This document shows, piece after piece, positions 36,371-44,581 of a stretch of 64,000 nucleotides of DNA (positions are counted from its first letter, which is position 1; each line of letters starts with the position of its first letter). The DNA lies in contig CAYHHI010000002.1 in the NCBI GenBank assembly GCA_964356335.1, positions 62,001 through 126,000 on the forward strand. Reading direction: 5' to 3'. The DNA is from CAYHHI01 sp964356335 (GTDB lineage: Bacteria; Arandabacterota; Arandabacteria; Arandabacterales; Arandabacteraceae). The position numbers were made by a program, and so were the translations under genes. A model generated the notes under the pieces. It worked only from the letters and a program-made list of their open reading frames with translations. It was not told the DNA's origin and searched no databases.

Positions 36371-36854
36371 GGACGGAGTCGCGGATGAGGCTCCACGGGA
36401 AGCCTGCGCCGATGTCCGGGTGGCGGCTGGGGAGGTTCCACTGGAGTGGAGTGTGAGGCCTTTCAAGGAAAACGTCAGGCGCTCAGCGATCGTTGTCATC
36501 GTGATAGGCGCAATAGGGTTTCTGGTTTTGGTGCTTTTCAAAGATGTCTTCCTTGCGGTTTTGTCGGTTCTGATTCTTCTGGCTTCGCTCCACACTTATT
36601 TCGGGAGAACCACGTATCGCCTGGATTCCAACCAAGTCACCGTAAGATCCTCTTTCGGTACTGCTATCAAGAAGTGGTCGGCCTTCAAGAGATTCTATGC
36701 TGACAAGAAGGGGGTGACCCTGTCGCCCTTTGATAAACCTTCGAGACTTGAACCCTTTCGTTCATTAAGATTGTTGTATGGGGGCAACAAAGATGAGGTT
36801 GTGGCCTTTATTTCGAAGAGGTTCGATCGAGACTCCGGGGGCGGGGCTGGATAG
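36357..36854 (+). CDS. Small membrane protein, bacterial PH-like fold suggested
   Basis: A 165-residue protein: a 35-residue soluble lead, two close hydrophobic helices (about 43-76), then a strand-rich cytoplasmic domain of the pattern TTYRLDSNQVTVRSSFGTAIKKWSAFKRFYADKKGVTLSPF. That layout, helical hairpin plus beta domain, resembles small YcxB- or bPH-type proteins, though I cannot confirm the family. The ATG at 36357 overlaps the gcvPB end by 14 bases. It opens the uncharacterised block that runs to 43630. Confidence 0.65.
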   Translation: MSPSRDGVADEAPREACADVRVAAGEVPLEWSVRPFKENVRRSAIVVIVIGAIGFLVLVLFKDVFLAVLSVLILLASLHTYFGRTTYRLDSNQVTVRSSFGTAIKKWSAFKRFYADKKGVTLSPFDKPSRLEPFRSLRLLYGGNKDEVVAFISKRFDRDSGGGAG

Positions 36855-37203
36855 CGGCGCAAGCGGCGATGCCCAATTCGGACCCGAAGATGAACTCCTG
36901 ATGGGGAGAGTGGCGGAACGTATCGTTCGCATGCGAATGAGCGTGCCCGCGATATTTTTGCTTGAATCAAGCAAACCTCTTGCTTTTTTGGGTGGGCAAC
37001 TGCTAATTTTTTTAGAACCTTTTGTGCAGACCCTGTTCAACTTCGCGCAGTACCAGCGATTTGCTCTGTTAATGGAAGACAGGGATAACTGGGAGCGTAT
37101 GGTAAGAAAGATCGAGGATCTCGAGGCCGAGTACACGGAGAAGGAAAAACAGGAAAAGCGGGAAAAGAAAGCCAGGAGAGCAGAGAATAAGAAGGCGCGT
37201 TAG
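36793..37203 (+). CDS. Small conserved-looking protein with amphipathic core and basic coiled tail
   Basis: About 136 residues. The central segment MSVPAIFLLESSKPLAFLG and LIFLEPFVQTLF is hydrophobic and probably lies on or in the membrane. The C-terminus is a highly charged Glu/Lys helix (EKEKQEKREKKARRAENKK). The start is uncertain: ATG 36778, 36793 or 36901 are in frame. The first two overlap the upstream gene by 62-77 bases, while 36901 would give 100 residues and no overlap. Proteins of this pattern with the PAIF-LE-KPL-FLG core recur next to GlmL-like genes in my recollection of other genomes. Confidence 0.6.
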   Translation: MRLWPLFRRGSIETPGAGLDSGASGDAQFGPEDELLMGRVAERIVRMRMSVPAIFLLESSKPLAFLGGQLLIFLEPFVQTLFNFAQYQRFALLMEDRDNWERMVRKIEDLEAEYTEKEKQEKREKKARRAENKKAR

Positions 37204-37219
37204 CATGAGGTGGTAGATT

Positions 37220-39025
37220 GTGCACAAGGATGCAAAAGAGATTCAAACAATTATCGCCACTGACTGTGGGAGTACCACAACCAAGGCAATATTGATTGAG
37301 AAGCGCGGTGAGGAGTACCGCCTGATAGTAAGGGGTGAGGCTCCTACAACAGTGGAGGCTCCTTTTGAGGACGTGACCTGCGGGGTCCTGAACGCGGTTG
37401 CGGAAGTCGAGGATCTTACCGGCAGGACTTTCTTGAAGGACGGCAAGATTCTTTCTCCCAAGCAGGGCGATGCAGGAGCCGACCTATATGTTTCCACCTC
37501 ATCAGCCGGCGGCGGACTTCAGATGATGGTTGCCGGAGTCGTGAAGGAGATGACCGCAGAGAGTGCGCAGAGAGCTGCTCTTGGGGCCGGCGCGATCGTC
37601 ATGGATGTGATCGCATCGAACGACCGACGGGCTCCTCACGAGAAGATCGCAAGGATAAGAAGTCTCAGGCCTGACATGATTCTCCTGTCCGGCGGGATTG
37701 ACGGAGGAACCACCACCCACGTTGCCGAGTTGGCGGAGCTGATAGGGGCTGCCGACCCCAGGCCCAGGCTTGGAATGGGCTATTCTCTTCCGGTCATTTA
37801 TGCAGGCAATGTTGATGCGAGGGAGATCGTCAAGGAGAGACTGGAGACCAGGACCAGTCTCACGATCACCGATAATTTGAGGCCCGTGCTGGAGAAGGAA
37901 AACCTCCAGCCTGCTCGCCTCAAGATCCAGGACCTCTTTCTCGAGCATGTGATGATGCATGCTCCCGGCTATAAGAGACTCCTGGACTGGACGCCTGTTC
38001 CCATCATGCCCACGCCTGCGGCGGTGGGAGTGATAATGCAGATCATCGCCAAGACGGAGAAGATCGATGTGGTCGGTGTCGACATAGGCGGGGCTACCAC
38101 CGATGTGTTCTCCGTCTTCGGTGAGGTATTCAACCGGACCGTGAGTGCCAACTTGGGCATGAGCTACTCAATATCCAATGTGCTTGCGGAGGCAACAGTC
38201 GCAAACATCGTGAGATGGGTGCCGTTCGATGTAGAGGAAGCGGACCTGAGGAACAGGATAAAGAACAAGATGATAAGGCCCACCACTGTTCCCCAGACGC
38301 TTGAAGAGCTTATGATTGAACAGGCCATATCCAGGGAGGCCTTGAGACTCGCCTTCGAACAGCACAAACTTCTTGCCGTCGGCCTCAAGGGTGTTCAGCA
38401 GGAGCGGACCATTTCAGACACCTTCGAGCAGGCTGAAAGCGGACTCACCCTGGTTGACATGATGAGACTCGACATCCTCGTGGGAAGCGGCGGAGTGCTT
38501 TCACACGCACCGCGAAGAGTGCAGGCCGCATTAATGCTGATCGATGGCTTCAGGCCCGAGGGGGTGACCCAGCTGGCCGTGGACAGCATCTTCATGATGC
38601 CGCAGCTGGGAGTACTGGCGCAGGTCCATCCCAAGGCAGCCCTTGAAGTCTTCCACAAGGATTGCATGATAAGACTCGGCACTTGCATCGCGCCCGTGGG
38701 CATTGCCAAAGAGGGCAGCCCCTGCGTGCATGTGAAAATAGACATGCCTGACGGAAAGAGTGAAGAGAGATCCTTGAACTTTGGCCAAATGACTCTTATG
38801 CAAGCGGAAGCCGGCCAGAGAGTCAAAGCGACCATAAAACCCGCGAGGGGGTTTGACGTAGGCCTCGGCAAGGGCAAGGAGGTTCACACCGAGATCAATG
38901 CCGGCGTGGTCGGGATAATCATCGATGCTCGGGGAAGGCCTCTTCGTCTGCCCGCGGTGAGGGATGAACGAGTACGGAAGCTCAAGGAATGGAATGAAGC
39001 GCTTCATGTATATCCTGAAGCCTGA
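37220..39025 (+). CDS. GlmL/MutL-type ASKHA ATPase
   Basis: A 601-residue member of the glutamate-mutase accessory GlmL (MutL) family, an actin/Hsp70-like ATPase fold. The phosphate-1 motif is DCGSTTTKA at the N-terminus; phosphate-2 is VDIGGATTDVFSVFG near residue 280; SAGGGLQMMVAGVV and LLSGGIDGGTT are also typical. In the classic setting GlmL is linked to the adenosylcobalamin-dependent glutamate mutase GlmES. No mutase subunit or cobalamin gene is present here. Instead it is followed by a barrel-sandwich protein and four membrane proteins. A GTG start at 37220 follows GAGGTGG. The family call is good, the role here unknown. Confidence 0.8.
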   Translation: MHKDAKEIQTIIATDCGSTTTKAILIEKRGEEYRLIVRGEAPTTVEAPFEDVTCGVLNAVAEVEDLTGRTFLKDGKILSPKQGDAGADLYVSTSSAGGGLQMMVAGVVKEMTAESAQRAALGAGAIVMDVIASNDRRAPHEKIARIRSLRPDMILLSGGIDGGTTTHVAELAELIGAADPRPRLGMGYSLPVIYAGNVDAREIVKERLETRTSLTITDNLRPVLEKENLQPARLKIQDLFLEHVMMHAPGYKRLLDWTPVPIMPTPAAVGVIMQIIAKTEKIDVVGVDIGGATTDVFSVFGEVFNRTVSANLGMSYSISNVLAEATVANIVRWVPFDVEEADLRNRIKNKMIRPTTVPQTLEELMIEQAISREALRLAFEQHKLLAVGLKGVQQERTISDTFEQAESGLTLVDMMRLDILVGSGGVLSHAPRRVQAALMLIDGFRPEGVTQLAVDSIFMMPQLGVLAQVHPKAALEVFHKDCMIRLGTCIAPVGIAKEGSPCVHVKIDMPDGKSEERSLNFGQMTLMQAEAGQRVKATIKPARGFDVGLGKGKEVHTEINAGVVGIIIDARGRPLRLPAVRDERVRKLKEWNEALHVYPEA

Positions 39026-39052
39026 AGAATGAAGCCAATGGAGGTATGAGAA

Positions 39053-40186
39053 TTGGCACATGCCTACACGCCCGGACTCAGGGTTTCAAAACAGACTGAA
39101 GTGAGAAAAGAGCGAAGGTTGCCCTTGACTGGCGAGGTTCTGGTCAGGGTCGGTGACCGCGTGACGGCCGAGACCATTGTTGCGCATACCAAGCTTCCCG
39201 GCAATGTTCAGACCATCAATGTGGCAAATAAGCTGAGCTTGCTTCCCGAGGATATCCACGGTCACATGACGCACAAGGTGGGGGATTGGGTTGATGAGGG
39301 AGACATCATCGCGCAGAGCAAGAGCTTCTTCGGGCTTTTCAAATCCTACTGCAAGATGCCCGTTGGAGGGACCATCGAGTCCGTGTCCAAAATAACGGGT
39401 CAGGTGATCATAAGAGAGAAGGCCATCCCTGTCGAGGTCAATGCCTACATTGACGGGGACATCATGGAAGTATACGAGAAGGAGGGTGTCCTGGTACGCG
39501 CCAATGCGACCTTCGTCCAGGGGATTTTCGGGATTGGTGGCGAGGCCGTGGGCCTGCTCGATGTGGTGGTCGATAGACCTGACGAGGTGCTGAGCGCTGA
39601 CCGCATCAATCCTTCTCATAAGGGAAAGATCCTCGTGGGCGGTTCGCTTGTGACGATGGACGCCCTGAACCGCGGCCGCGAGGTCGGCGTGAGGGCCCTG
39701 ATCGCAGGCGGCATGGATGATGCCGACCTGAGGGCCATTCTTGGTTATGATCTCGGTGTGGCCATAACCGGATCGGAGGAGATTGGACTGACAGTGGTTG
39801 TCACCGAAGGCTTCGGCAAGATGACTATGGCCAAGAGGACCTTTGATCTCCTTTGCTCGCGCAGGGGCATGAAGACATCCATCAGTGGTGCCACCCAGAT
39901 AAGAGCCGGTGTGATAAGGCCGGAAGTGGTGATTCCCTTGGACGGTTCGAGTTCTTCCAAAGGCGAGAAGTTCGGGGGAGATTCGCCGTCGTCCGGACTG
40001 GTTGTGGGAAGCCCGGTGAGAGCGATCCGCGAACCCTACTTCGGCAGGATCGGGAAGGTCGCGAACCTGCCCCCTGAGCTGCAGAAGCTCGAGACAGAGG
40101 CGATGGTTAGAATCCTGGGCGTTGAGTTCGACGACGGCACCATCGCCATCATACCGAGGGCCAACGTAGAGCTGATCGAAGAGTAG
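39053..40186 (+). CDS. Uncharacterised protein with barrel-sandwich (RnfC/NqrA/biotinyl-lipoyl-like) repeats
   Basis: A 377-residue soluble protein. The N-half shows two barrel-sandwich half-motifs: GEVLVRVGDRVTAETIVA, and later HKVGDWVDEGDIIAQ...MPVGGTIESVSKITGQVIIR. This resembles the fold in RnfC, NqrA and biotinyl/lipoyl domains, but I see no EAMKM-type carrier lysine. The C-half carries repeated Gly-rich strands (IAGGMDDADLRAILGYDLGVAITGSEEIGLTVVVTEGFG) and ends in a KOW-like strand. A TTG start at 39053 follows GAGGT with seven-base spacing. It sits 28 bases after the GlmL-like gene and eight before the DUF6754 gene. Confidence 0.65.
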   Translation: MAHAYTPGLRVSKQTEVRKERRLPLTGEVLVRVGDRVTAETIVAHTKLPGNVQTINVANKLSLLPEDIHGHMTHKVGDWVDEGDIIAQSKSFFGLFKSYCKMPVGGTIESVSKITGQVIIREKAIPVEVNAYIDGDIMEVYEKEGVLVRANATFVQGIFGIGGEAVGLLDVVVDRPDEVLSADRINPSHKGKILVGGSLVTMDALNRGREVGVRALIAGGMDDADLRAILGYDLGVAITGSEEIGLTVVVTEGFGKMTMAKRTFDLLCSRRGMKTSISGATQIRAGVIRPEVVIPLDGSSSSKGEKFGGDSPSSGLVVGSPVRAIREPYFGRIGKVANLPPELQKLETEAMVRILGVEFDDGTIAIIPRANVELIEE

Positions 40187-40193
40187 GAGTTTT

Positions 40194-41318
40194 GTGAATC
40201 CTGCCTCAACCAAACGGCTGCTCTGGCTGCTCTGGCTGCAGATTTGCGTTCTTGCGGTGTTTCCCATCCTTTGTCTTGCTGCGAGCACGGTCACGGTGAA
40301 GGATTTGCCGAATGACGACGGCACGTCATTGAGGATCTCATGGACAGGGGAACTCGCCGGAGCCGGCATGCTCAAGGTATCAAGGGCCACATATCCCGAC
40401 TCGGTCTGGCGCCAGATAACCACCGTGGATGCTGGGCAGGGTGAATACATTGATGCAGGGCTTTCTCGGGATTCGCTATATTCATATAGCCTAACCTCAG
40501 AGGGCGGCTTGACCGCGATTTCGAATTCCGCGCGGCCGCGGGCCTCCGTCCTGAATCGCTCGAGGCTCAATCAGCTGGTCATGCTCGTCATCTTCGTCAT
40601 CTTCGTCTTGGTCTACATCAGGCTCGCCGGGTCGGGGAGAAAATTCTTTGTCAGAAGGATAGCGGGGTTCAGTGCGATTGAAGAGGCGATAGGCAGGGCC
40701 ACCGAGATGGGCAAGCCGGTGCTCTATGTTCCCGGCATAGACGACATGGATAATATTCAGACCATTGCGAGCATGGTGATCCTCAGCGACGTGGCACGCA
40801 TTGCCGGCACCTATGAGACTCCCATAATCGTTCCTGTTTGCCGTCCCTTTGTAGTCCCGGTCGCAGAGGAAGCCGTGAAACAGGGCTTTCTCAACGCCGG
40901 GAGGCCGGAGCTTTATAATCCCAATAATATTAGATATCTCTCGGACGAGCAGTTTGCTTTCACGGCGGGCATAAACGGCATAATGATGAGGGAAGGGCCT
41001 GCTGCCAACCTCTACATGGGTTCCTTCTTCGCCGAGTCACTGATTCTGGCGGAAACAGGCTTCTCGGCAGGTGCCATACAGGTTGCGGGTACCGCCAATG
41101 TCCACCAGCTGCCGTTCTTCGTTGCAGCGTGCGATTATACCCTGATCGGCGAAGAGCTTTATGCTGCCAGTGCGTACCTCTCCAAGGAGCCCAAACTCCT
41201 GGGGACGTTGAAAGCGAGTGACCTTGCGAAACTCGTGATCCTTGTGCTCTTGGCCATAGGCGTCATAGCCGAAACCATAGGGCTCACGGCTTTCGCAGAG
41301 TGGTTCACTCCGAGCTAG
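40194..41318 (+). CDS. DUF6754-type membrane protein with an exported fibronectin-like domain
   Basis: A 374-residue protein. A signal peptide or N-terminal helix (about 9-30) leads into a short fibronectin-III-like beta domain (SLRISWTGELAGAGMLKVSR, SLYSYSLTSEGG). A transmembrane helix at about 126-142 follows, then a cytoplasmic domain starting AIEEAIGRATEMGKPVLYVPG and containing AAGNL-like and QVAGTANVHQLPFFVAACDYTLIGEELYAASA patterns. A C-terminal helix (about 347-366) closes it. I associate this pattern with DUF6754. The cytoplasmic part looks enzyme- or ligand-binding-like but has no motif I can name. A GTG start at 40194 follows TAGGAG. Confidence 0.65.
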   Translation: MNPASTKRLLWLLWLQICVLAVFPILCLAASTVTVKDLPNDDGTSLRISWTGELAGAGMLKVSRATYPDSVWRQITTVDAGQGEYIDAGLSRDSLYSYSLTSEGGLTAISNSARPRASVLNRSRLNQLVMLVIFVIFVLVYIRLAGSGRKFFVRRIAGFSAIEEAIGRATEMGKPVLYVPGIDDMDNIQTIASMVILSDVARIAGTYETPIIVPVCRPFVVPVAEEAVKQGFLNAGRPELYNPNNIRYLSDEQFAFTAGINGIMMREGPAANLYMGSFFAESLILAETGFSAGAIQVAGTANVHQLPFFVAACDYTLIGEELYAASAYLSKEPKLLGTLKASDLAKLVILVLLAIGVIAETIGLTAFAEWFTPS

Positions 41319-41361
41319 GCGCGAGCGCCGGTGGAGCAAGAGGCATGGAAGAGGTAACGAA

Positions 41362-41982
41362 ATGAGGACCGAGGTTCCGGTTGCTATCGCATTCGTCGCA
41401 GGAATGTTGATGATAGTCTCGCTCTTTGTGCCGCACCCTTTTATCGCTGAGCCCGCAGCTGTCACGAGGAGCTGGGCGATAATAATAACGGCGTTTGCCT
41501 ATGTCCTCGGTGTTGCCAACATCGCAAAGATCAGCCTCGGCACCGTGCGGAAACGGTCAAAGGATTGGGAATACAAGGCAGTGCTCCTCGCCGCTCTCAT
41601 CGTAATGATCTTCCTTGGCATAGGTCGGGGGGTTGCGAGCGGCGGGACTTTCGACTGGGCATACCAGAATCTCTATATCCCTATGCAGGCCACGATGTTC
41701 TCGCTCCTGGCCTTCTTCATCGCCTCCGCGGCATACCGGGCCTTCCGCGCAAGATCAGCCGAGGCGACGCTGCTCCTTGTTACCGCGGCCATCGTGATGC
41801 TCGGTAGAGTGCCCGTGGGCGAGCATATCTGGAGCAAGTTCCCCGATCTGACCGAGTGGATAATGGAAGTACCGAACATGGCCGCCAAGCGGGGCATCAT
41901 GATAGGTGCGGCTCTGGGAGCGATATCGACCGGCCTGAAGATGGTCTTGGGACTCGAAAGGTCCTACCTGGGTGGTGGGTAA
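41362..41982 (+). CDS. Polytopic membrane protein of the DUF6754 cluster
   Basis: A 206-residue protein with about six hydrophobic helices (near 7-25, 37-57, 72-89, 108-130, 135-150 and 184-200) and little soluble sequence. I do not recognise a named family. Its stop overlaps the next ATG by one base (TAATG), indicating coupled translation, and it follows the DUF6754 gene by 43 bases. Probably a structural or channel subunit of a membrane complex formed by the surrounding genes; this is inference from co-location. Confidence 0.65.
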   Translation: MRTEVPVAIAFVAGMLMIVSLFVPHPFIAEPAAVTRSWAIIITAFAYVLGVANIAKISLGTVRKRSKDWEYKAVLLAALIVMIFLGIGRGVASGGTFDWAYQNLYIPMQATMFSLLAFFIASAAYRAFRARSAEATLLLVTAAIVMLGRVPVGEHIWSKFPDLTEWIMEVPNMAAKRGIMIGAALGAISTGLKMVLGLERSYLGGG

Positions 41983-42821
41983 TGGCAGATAACGAGAGAT
42001 ATGGGGTCCTGATCCGGCTTTCTCGCATCGACAGGCGGATCCTCTTCATCATCATCTTCCTATGCGTGGCGGTGCCTCTCTTGACCGGCGCCAGGATGAA
42101 GATGTCGGTGACCCAGCCTGTGAAGGGTCTTTACGACGCCATAGACAAGCTGGAACCCGGCTCATACATATGGCTCGCTGCCGATTATGATCCCGGTTCG
42201 ATGCCGGAGCTTTACCCTATGAACATTGCCCTCATCGACCATCTGTTCTCAAAGAACATCAAGGTGATTTCGGCTTCCCTCTGGGCTCCCGGTCCGCCTC
42301 TCACGCAGAGAGTCTTCCAGACCGTCGGTCCCAAGTATGATAAGACCTACGGGGTCGATTTCGTCAACCTGGGTTTCAAAGAAGGCAGAGAAGCCGTTAT
42401 GCTCTCGGCCGCCGATGATATCCGGAAGACGTTTCCCCGCGATTTCTTCGGCACACCCTACGAGACGATCCCGATGCTTCAGGGCATACGGAACCTCAAA
42501 GACGTCAAGATGATTGTCGCGATCTCCGCAGGCTACCCGGGCATAAAGGAGTGGATACAGCAGGTGGGCACTCGCTACGGGATGACGATAGGGGGTGGGG
42601 TGACCGCGGTGAGCGCACCTGAGATGTATCCTTACTTGCAGTCGGGACAGCTGGTGGGTCTGCTTGCCGGCATGAAGGGCGCGGGTGAATACGAGCAGCT
42701 GGTCGCAAGGCCCGGCCTCGGAACAGCAGGAATGGTTGCCCAGTCGAGCGTGCACCTGATGGTGGTCCTGTTCATAGTTTTTGCCAACGTCGTGTTTTTG
42801 ATTGAGAAGGCGAGAAAATGA
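41982..42821 (+). CDS. Membrane-anchored protein with a large exposed domain, DUF6754 cluster
   Basis: A 279-residue protein with one helix near the N-terminus (about 20-38) and one at the very C-terminus (about 254-274), flanking an approximately 215-residue soluble domain, probably outside the cytoplasm. That domain contains AADYDPGSMPELYPMNIALI, VDFVNLGFKEGREAV and a Gly-rich GMTIGGGVTAVSAPEMYPY, an alternating alpha/beta pattern. I cannot name the fold or find catalytic motifs. The ATG at 41982 is fixed by the one-base overlap upstream; downstream it overlaps the next gene by 4 bp. Confidence 0.65.
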   Translation: MADNERYGVLIRLSRIDRRILFIIIFLCVAVPLLTGARMKMSVTQPVKGLYDAIDKLEPGSYIWLAADYDPGSMPELYPMNIALIDHLFSKNIKVISASLWAPGPPLTQRVFQTVGPKYDKTYGVDFVNLGFKEGREAVMLSAADDIRKTFPRDFFGTPYETIPMLQGIRNLKDVKMIVAISAGYPGIKEWIQQVGTRYGMTIGGGVTAVSAPEMYPYLQSGQLVGLLAGMKGAGEYEQLVARPGLGTAGMVAQSSVHLMVVLFIVFANVVFLIEKARK

Positions 42822-43630
42822 AACTGCTGAAACTGGCTCTAATAGTGATTGTGCTGGCCGTGCTTGCATCGGCAGTAGCTTCCGGGCACATGTCGCCGAG
42901 AACGCTCGGCACGTGGGTTGCGGCGCTTCTCACGATATCGATCTTCAGTTTCCTCTACAAGGATAACCGCGTCTACAAGCTCGCGGAGCATCTCTTCATA
43001 GGTATTTCCGCCGGCTACTCGGTGTCGCTGGAGTACTGGAATGTCTTCAGGCCGAACCTCTGGGATCCACTGGTACAGGGACTTGGCCAGGCGACCTTGA
43101 GCGATGCGTTTTCGATAGGCGGATTCTCCGTGAGGCTGCCGCATTTCCCCGGCATGCTGTTGCTCTTTCCGTTTGCGCTCGGCATTTTGCTTTTCACGCG
43201 GTTCTCGTCCAGGCTTGCCTGGCTCAGCCGCTGGTCGATAGCCGCCATGGTCGGCTCCTACGCGGGGCTCGCCATGATCGGTGCCCTCCAGGGCGATCTC
43301 GTTGCCCAGATCAGGGCGAACATGATACCTCTATTCGCACCCGGCAGTTTCGCTGCTCTGCGGGCAGGCGGGAATCCAAATGGCTTCGTCTTTGCTTTTC
43401 TCGGGTTGCTCTCGAACCCGCTGATCATCTTTGGCCTGGTCTCGACGCTTGTGTACTTCTTTTTCTCGCGGGAACACAAGGGCAGTCTCGGCGTAGTCTC
43501 CCGGATAGGCGTGTGGTTTCTGATGATATCCTTCGGGGCATCGTTCGGTTACACGGTAATGAGCAGGGTCTCGCTCTTGATTGGAAGACTCCATTTCCTC
43601 CTGAGTGACTGGCTTCGGGTTATCCCCTGA
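42818..43630 (+). CDS. Polytopic membrane protein of the DUF6754 cluster
   Basis: A 270-residue protein with about seven hydrophobic helices and short loops. A conserved-looking loop reads KLAEHLFIGISAGYSVSLEYWNVFRPNLWDP after helix 2, with further charged residues at FSREHKGSLG between the last helices. No transporter family is recognised. It overlaps the previous gene by 4 bp (ATGA) and the lipoyl-transferase gene by one base (TGATG). It is the last gene of the putative membrane complex. Confidence 0.65.
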   Translation: MKLLKLALIVIVLAVLASAVASGHMSPRTLGTWVAALLTISIFSFLYKDNRVYKLAEHLFIGISAGYSVSLEYWNVFRPNLWDPLVQGLGQATLSDAFSIGGFSVRLPHFPGMLLLFPFALGILLFTRFSSRLAWLSRWSIAAMVGSYAGLAMIGALQGDLVAQIRANMIPLFAPGSFAALRAGGNPNGFVFAFLGLLSNPLIIFGLVSTLVYFFFSREHKGSLGVVSRIGVWFLMISFGASFGYTVMSRVSLLIGRLHFLLSDWLRVIP

Positions 43631-44424
43631 TGGACCATTCCAGAGGCCTGAAGGTTGTCGAATTCGGCTGCAATGATGCTGGCCACAACATGGCTCTGGA
43701 TTGGCATCTTTTCGCCTCCTGTGAGCAAGACCCGCGAGATGCCTTCGTGCGCTTCTACACCTGGTGTCCGTCTGCCCTCTCACTCGGTTTTTTCGAGTGC
43801 CCGGACGCGATCGATCACTCGAGAGCCCAGCGGGAAGGAATCCAGATCGTTAAGCGGCCGACCGGAGGCAGGGTCGTGCTCCACAAGGAGGATCTTACCT
43901 ATACCATTGTACTTCCGCGCAAGCCCGGGGCGACAGGCTCTGAGACCTACATCATGGTCTCGAACTGCATAGTAGATGGTTTGATCTCGTTGGGGGCCAA
44001 GGTGGAGATGGCGAGAGGCTCGCCAGCCAGGTCTGCATCGAGGACGAAGCCATGTTTCCTTTCGGCGGCGCGGCACGAGATCATCCATGCAGGAAGGAAA
44101 GTGGTTGGCAGCGCTCAGAGGATGGGTCGGAACGCCGTGCTTCAACACGGGAGTATTCCTCTGGGCCGAGGTTATCTTGAGGTCGTGAACTACTTGAGTT
44201 GCGGCGAGGACGAGAAGCAGAGTCTGATCAGTGACATGAAGGCTGCGACGACCTGCCTTGAAGATATCGTCGGCAGGGAGGTTGAGCCGAGCACGGTGGC
44301 ATCGGCACTGCTCGATGCTTTTGCTGGGAGATTCGGAGGCCCCGTGAGGTATGTTCCGGATCACGCCCACGCCGACGAGATATCTCCAAATGCGCCGAGG
44401 CTCGGGGGCGCCAATCGTGCCTGA
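43630..44424 (+). CDS. LipM/LplA-family octanoyl- or lipoyl-protein transferase
   Basis: A 264-residue member of the biotin/lipoyl ligase fold. Conserved blocks are IVKRPTGGRVVLHKEDLTYTIV, KPCFLSAARHEI, GRKVVGSAQRM and VLQHGSIPL. The cysteine C142 in the CF motif is the position of the catalytic Cys in LipM-type octanoyltransferases, which favours transfer from octanoyl-ACP over ATP-dependent lipoate ligation. The likely target is GcvH of the same run, ten genes upstream. The ATG overlaps the stop of the preceding membrane-protein gene, so it is in that operon. Confidence 0.85.
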   Translation: MDHSRGLKVVEFGCNDAGHNMALDWHLFASCEQDPRDAFVRFYTWCPSALSLGFFECPDAIDHSRAQREGIQIVKRPTGGRVVLHKEDLTYTIVLPRKPGATGSETYIMVSNCIVDGLISLGAKVEMARGSPARSASRTKPCFLSAARHEIIHAGRKVVGSAQRMGRNAVLQHGSIPLGRGYLEVVNYLSCGEDEKQSLISDMKAATTCLEDIVGREVEPSTVASALLDAFAGRFGGPVRYVPDHAHADEISPNAPRLGGANRA

Positions 44425-44491
44425 ACCGCCCTCTTGGAAGCAATTGGAATCGGGCGGCAAATCCTTGCACCGCCACGGAGGATGATAGCAC

Positions 44492-44521
44492 TTGACAGTC
44501 TCTCTTGCACTTTCGTATAGT
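44492..44521 (+). promoter_or_regulatory. Strong sigma70-type promoter for the TonB-receptor operon
   Basis: TTGACA (44492-44497), an 18-base spacer and TATAGT (44516-44521). This is the best consensus match in the window. The predicted start is near 44528, giving a leader of about 54 bases before the ATG at 44582. Confidence 0.65.
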
Positions 44522-44581
44522 AAAATGCGGTAAGTAACGTAGAGATTGATGCAGCGAACTGACATACAGGAGGTCCTGACG

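Noticed and set aside
39086..40570. Minus-strand open frame of 494 codons opposite the barrel-sandwich gene
   Set aside because: It mirrors the codon pattern of the + strand gene, has no family motif and no ribosome site; the + strand protein has clear fold motifs and operon spacing.
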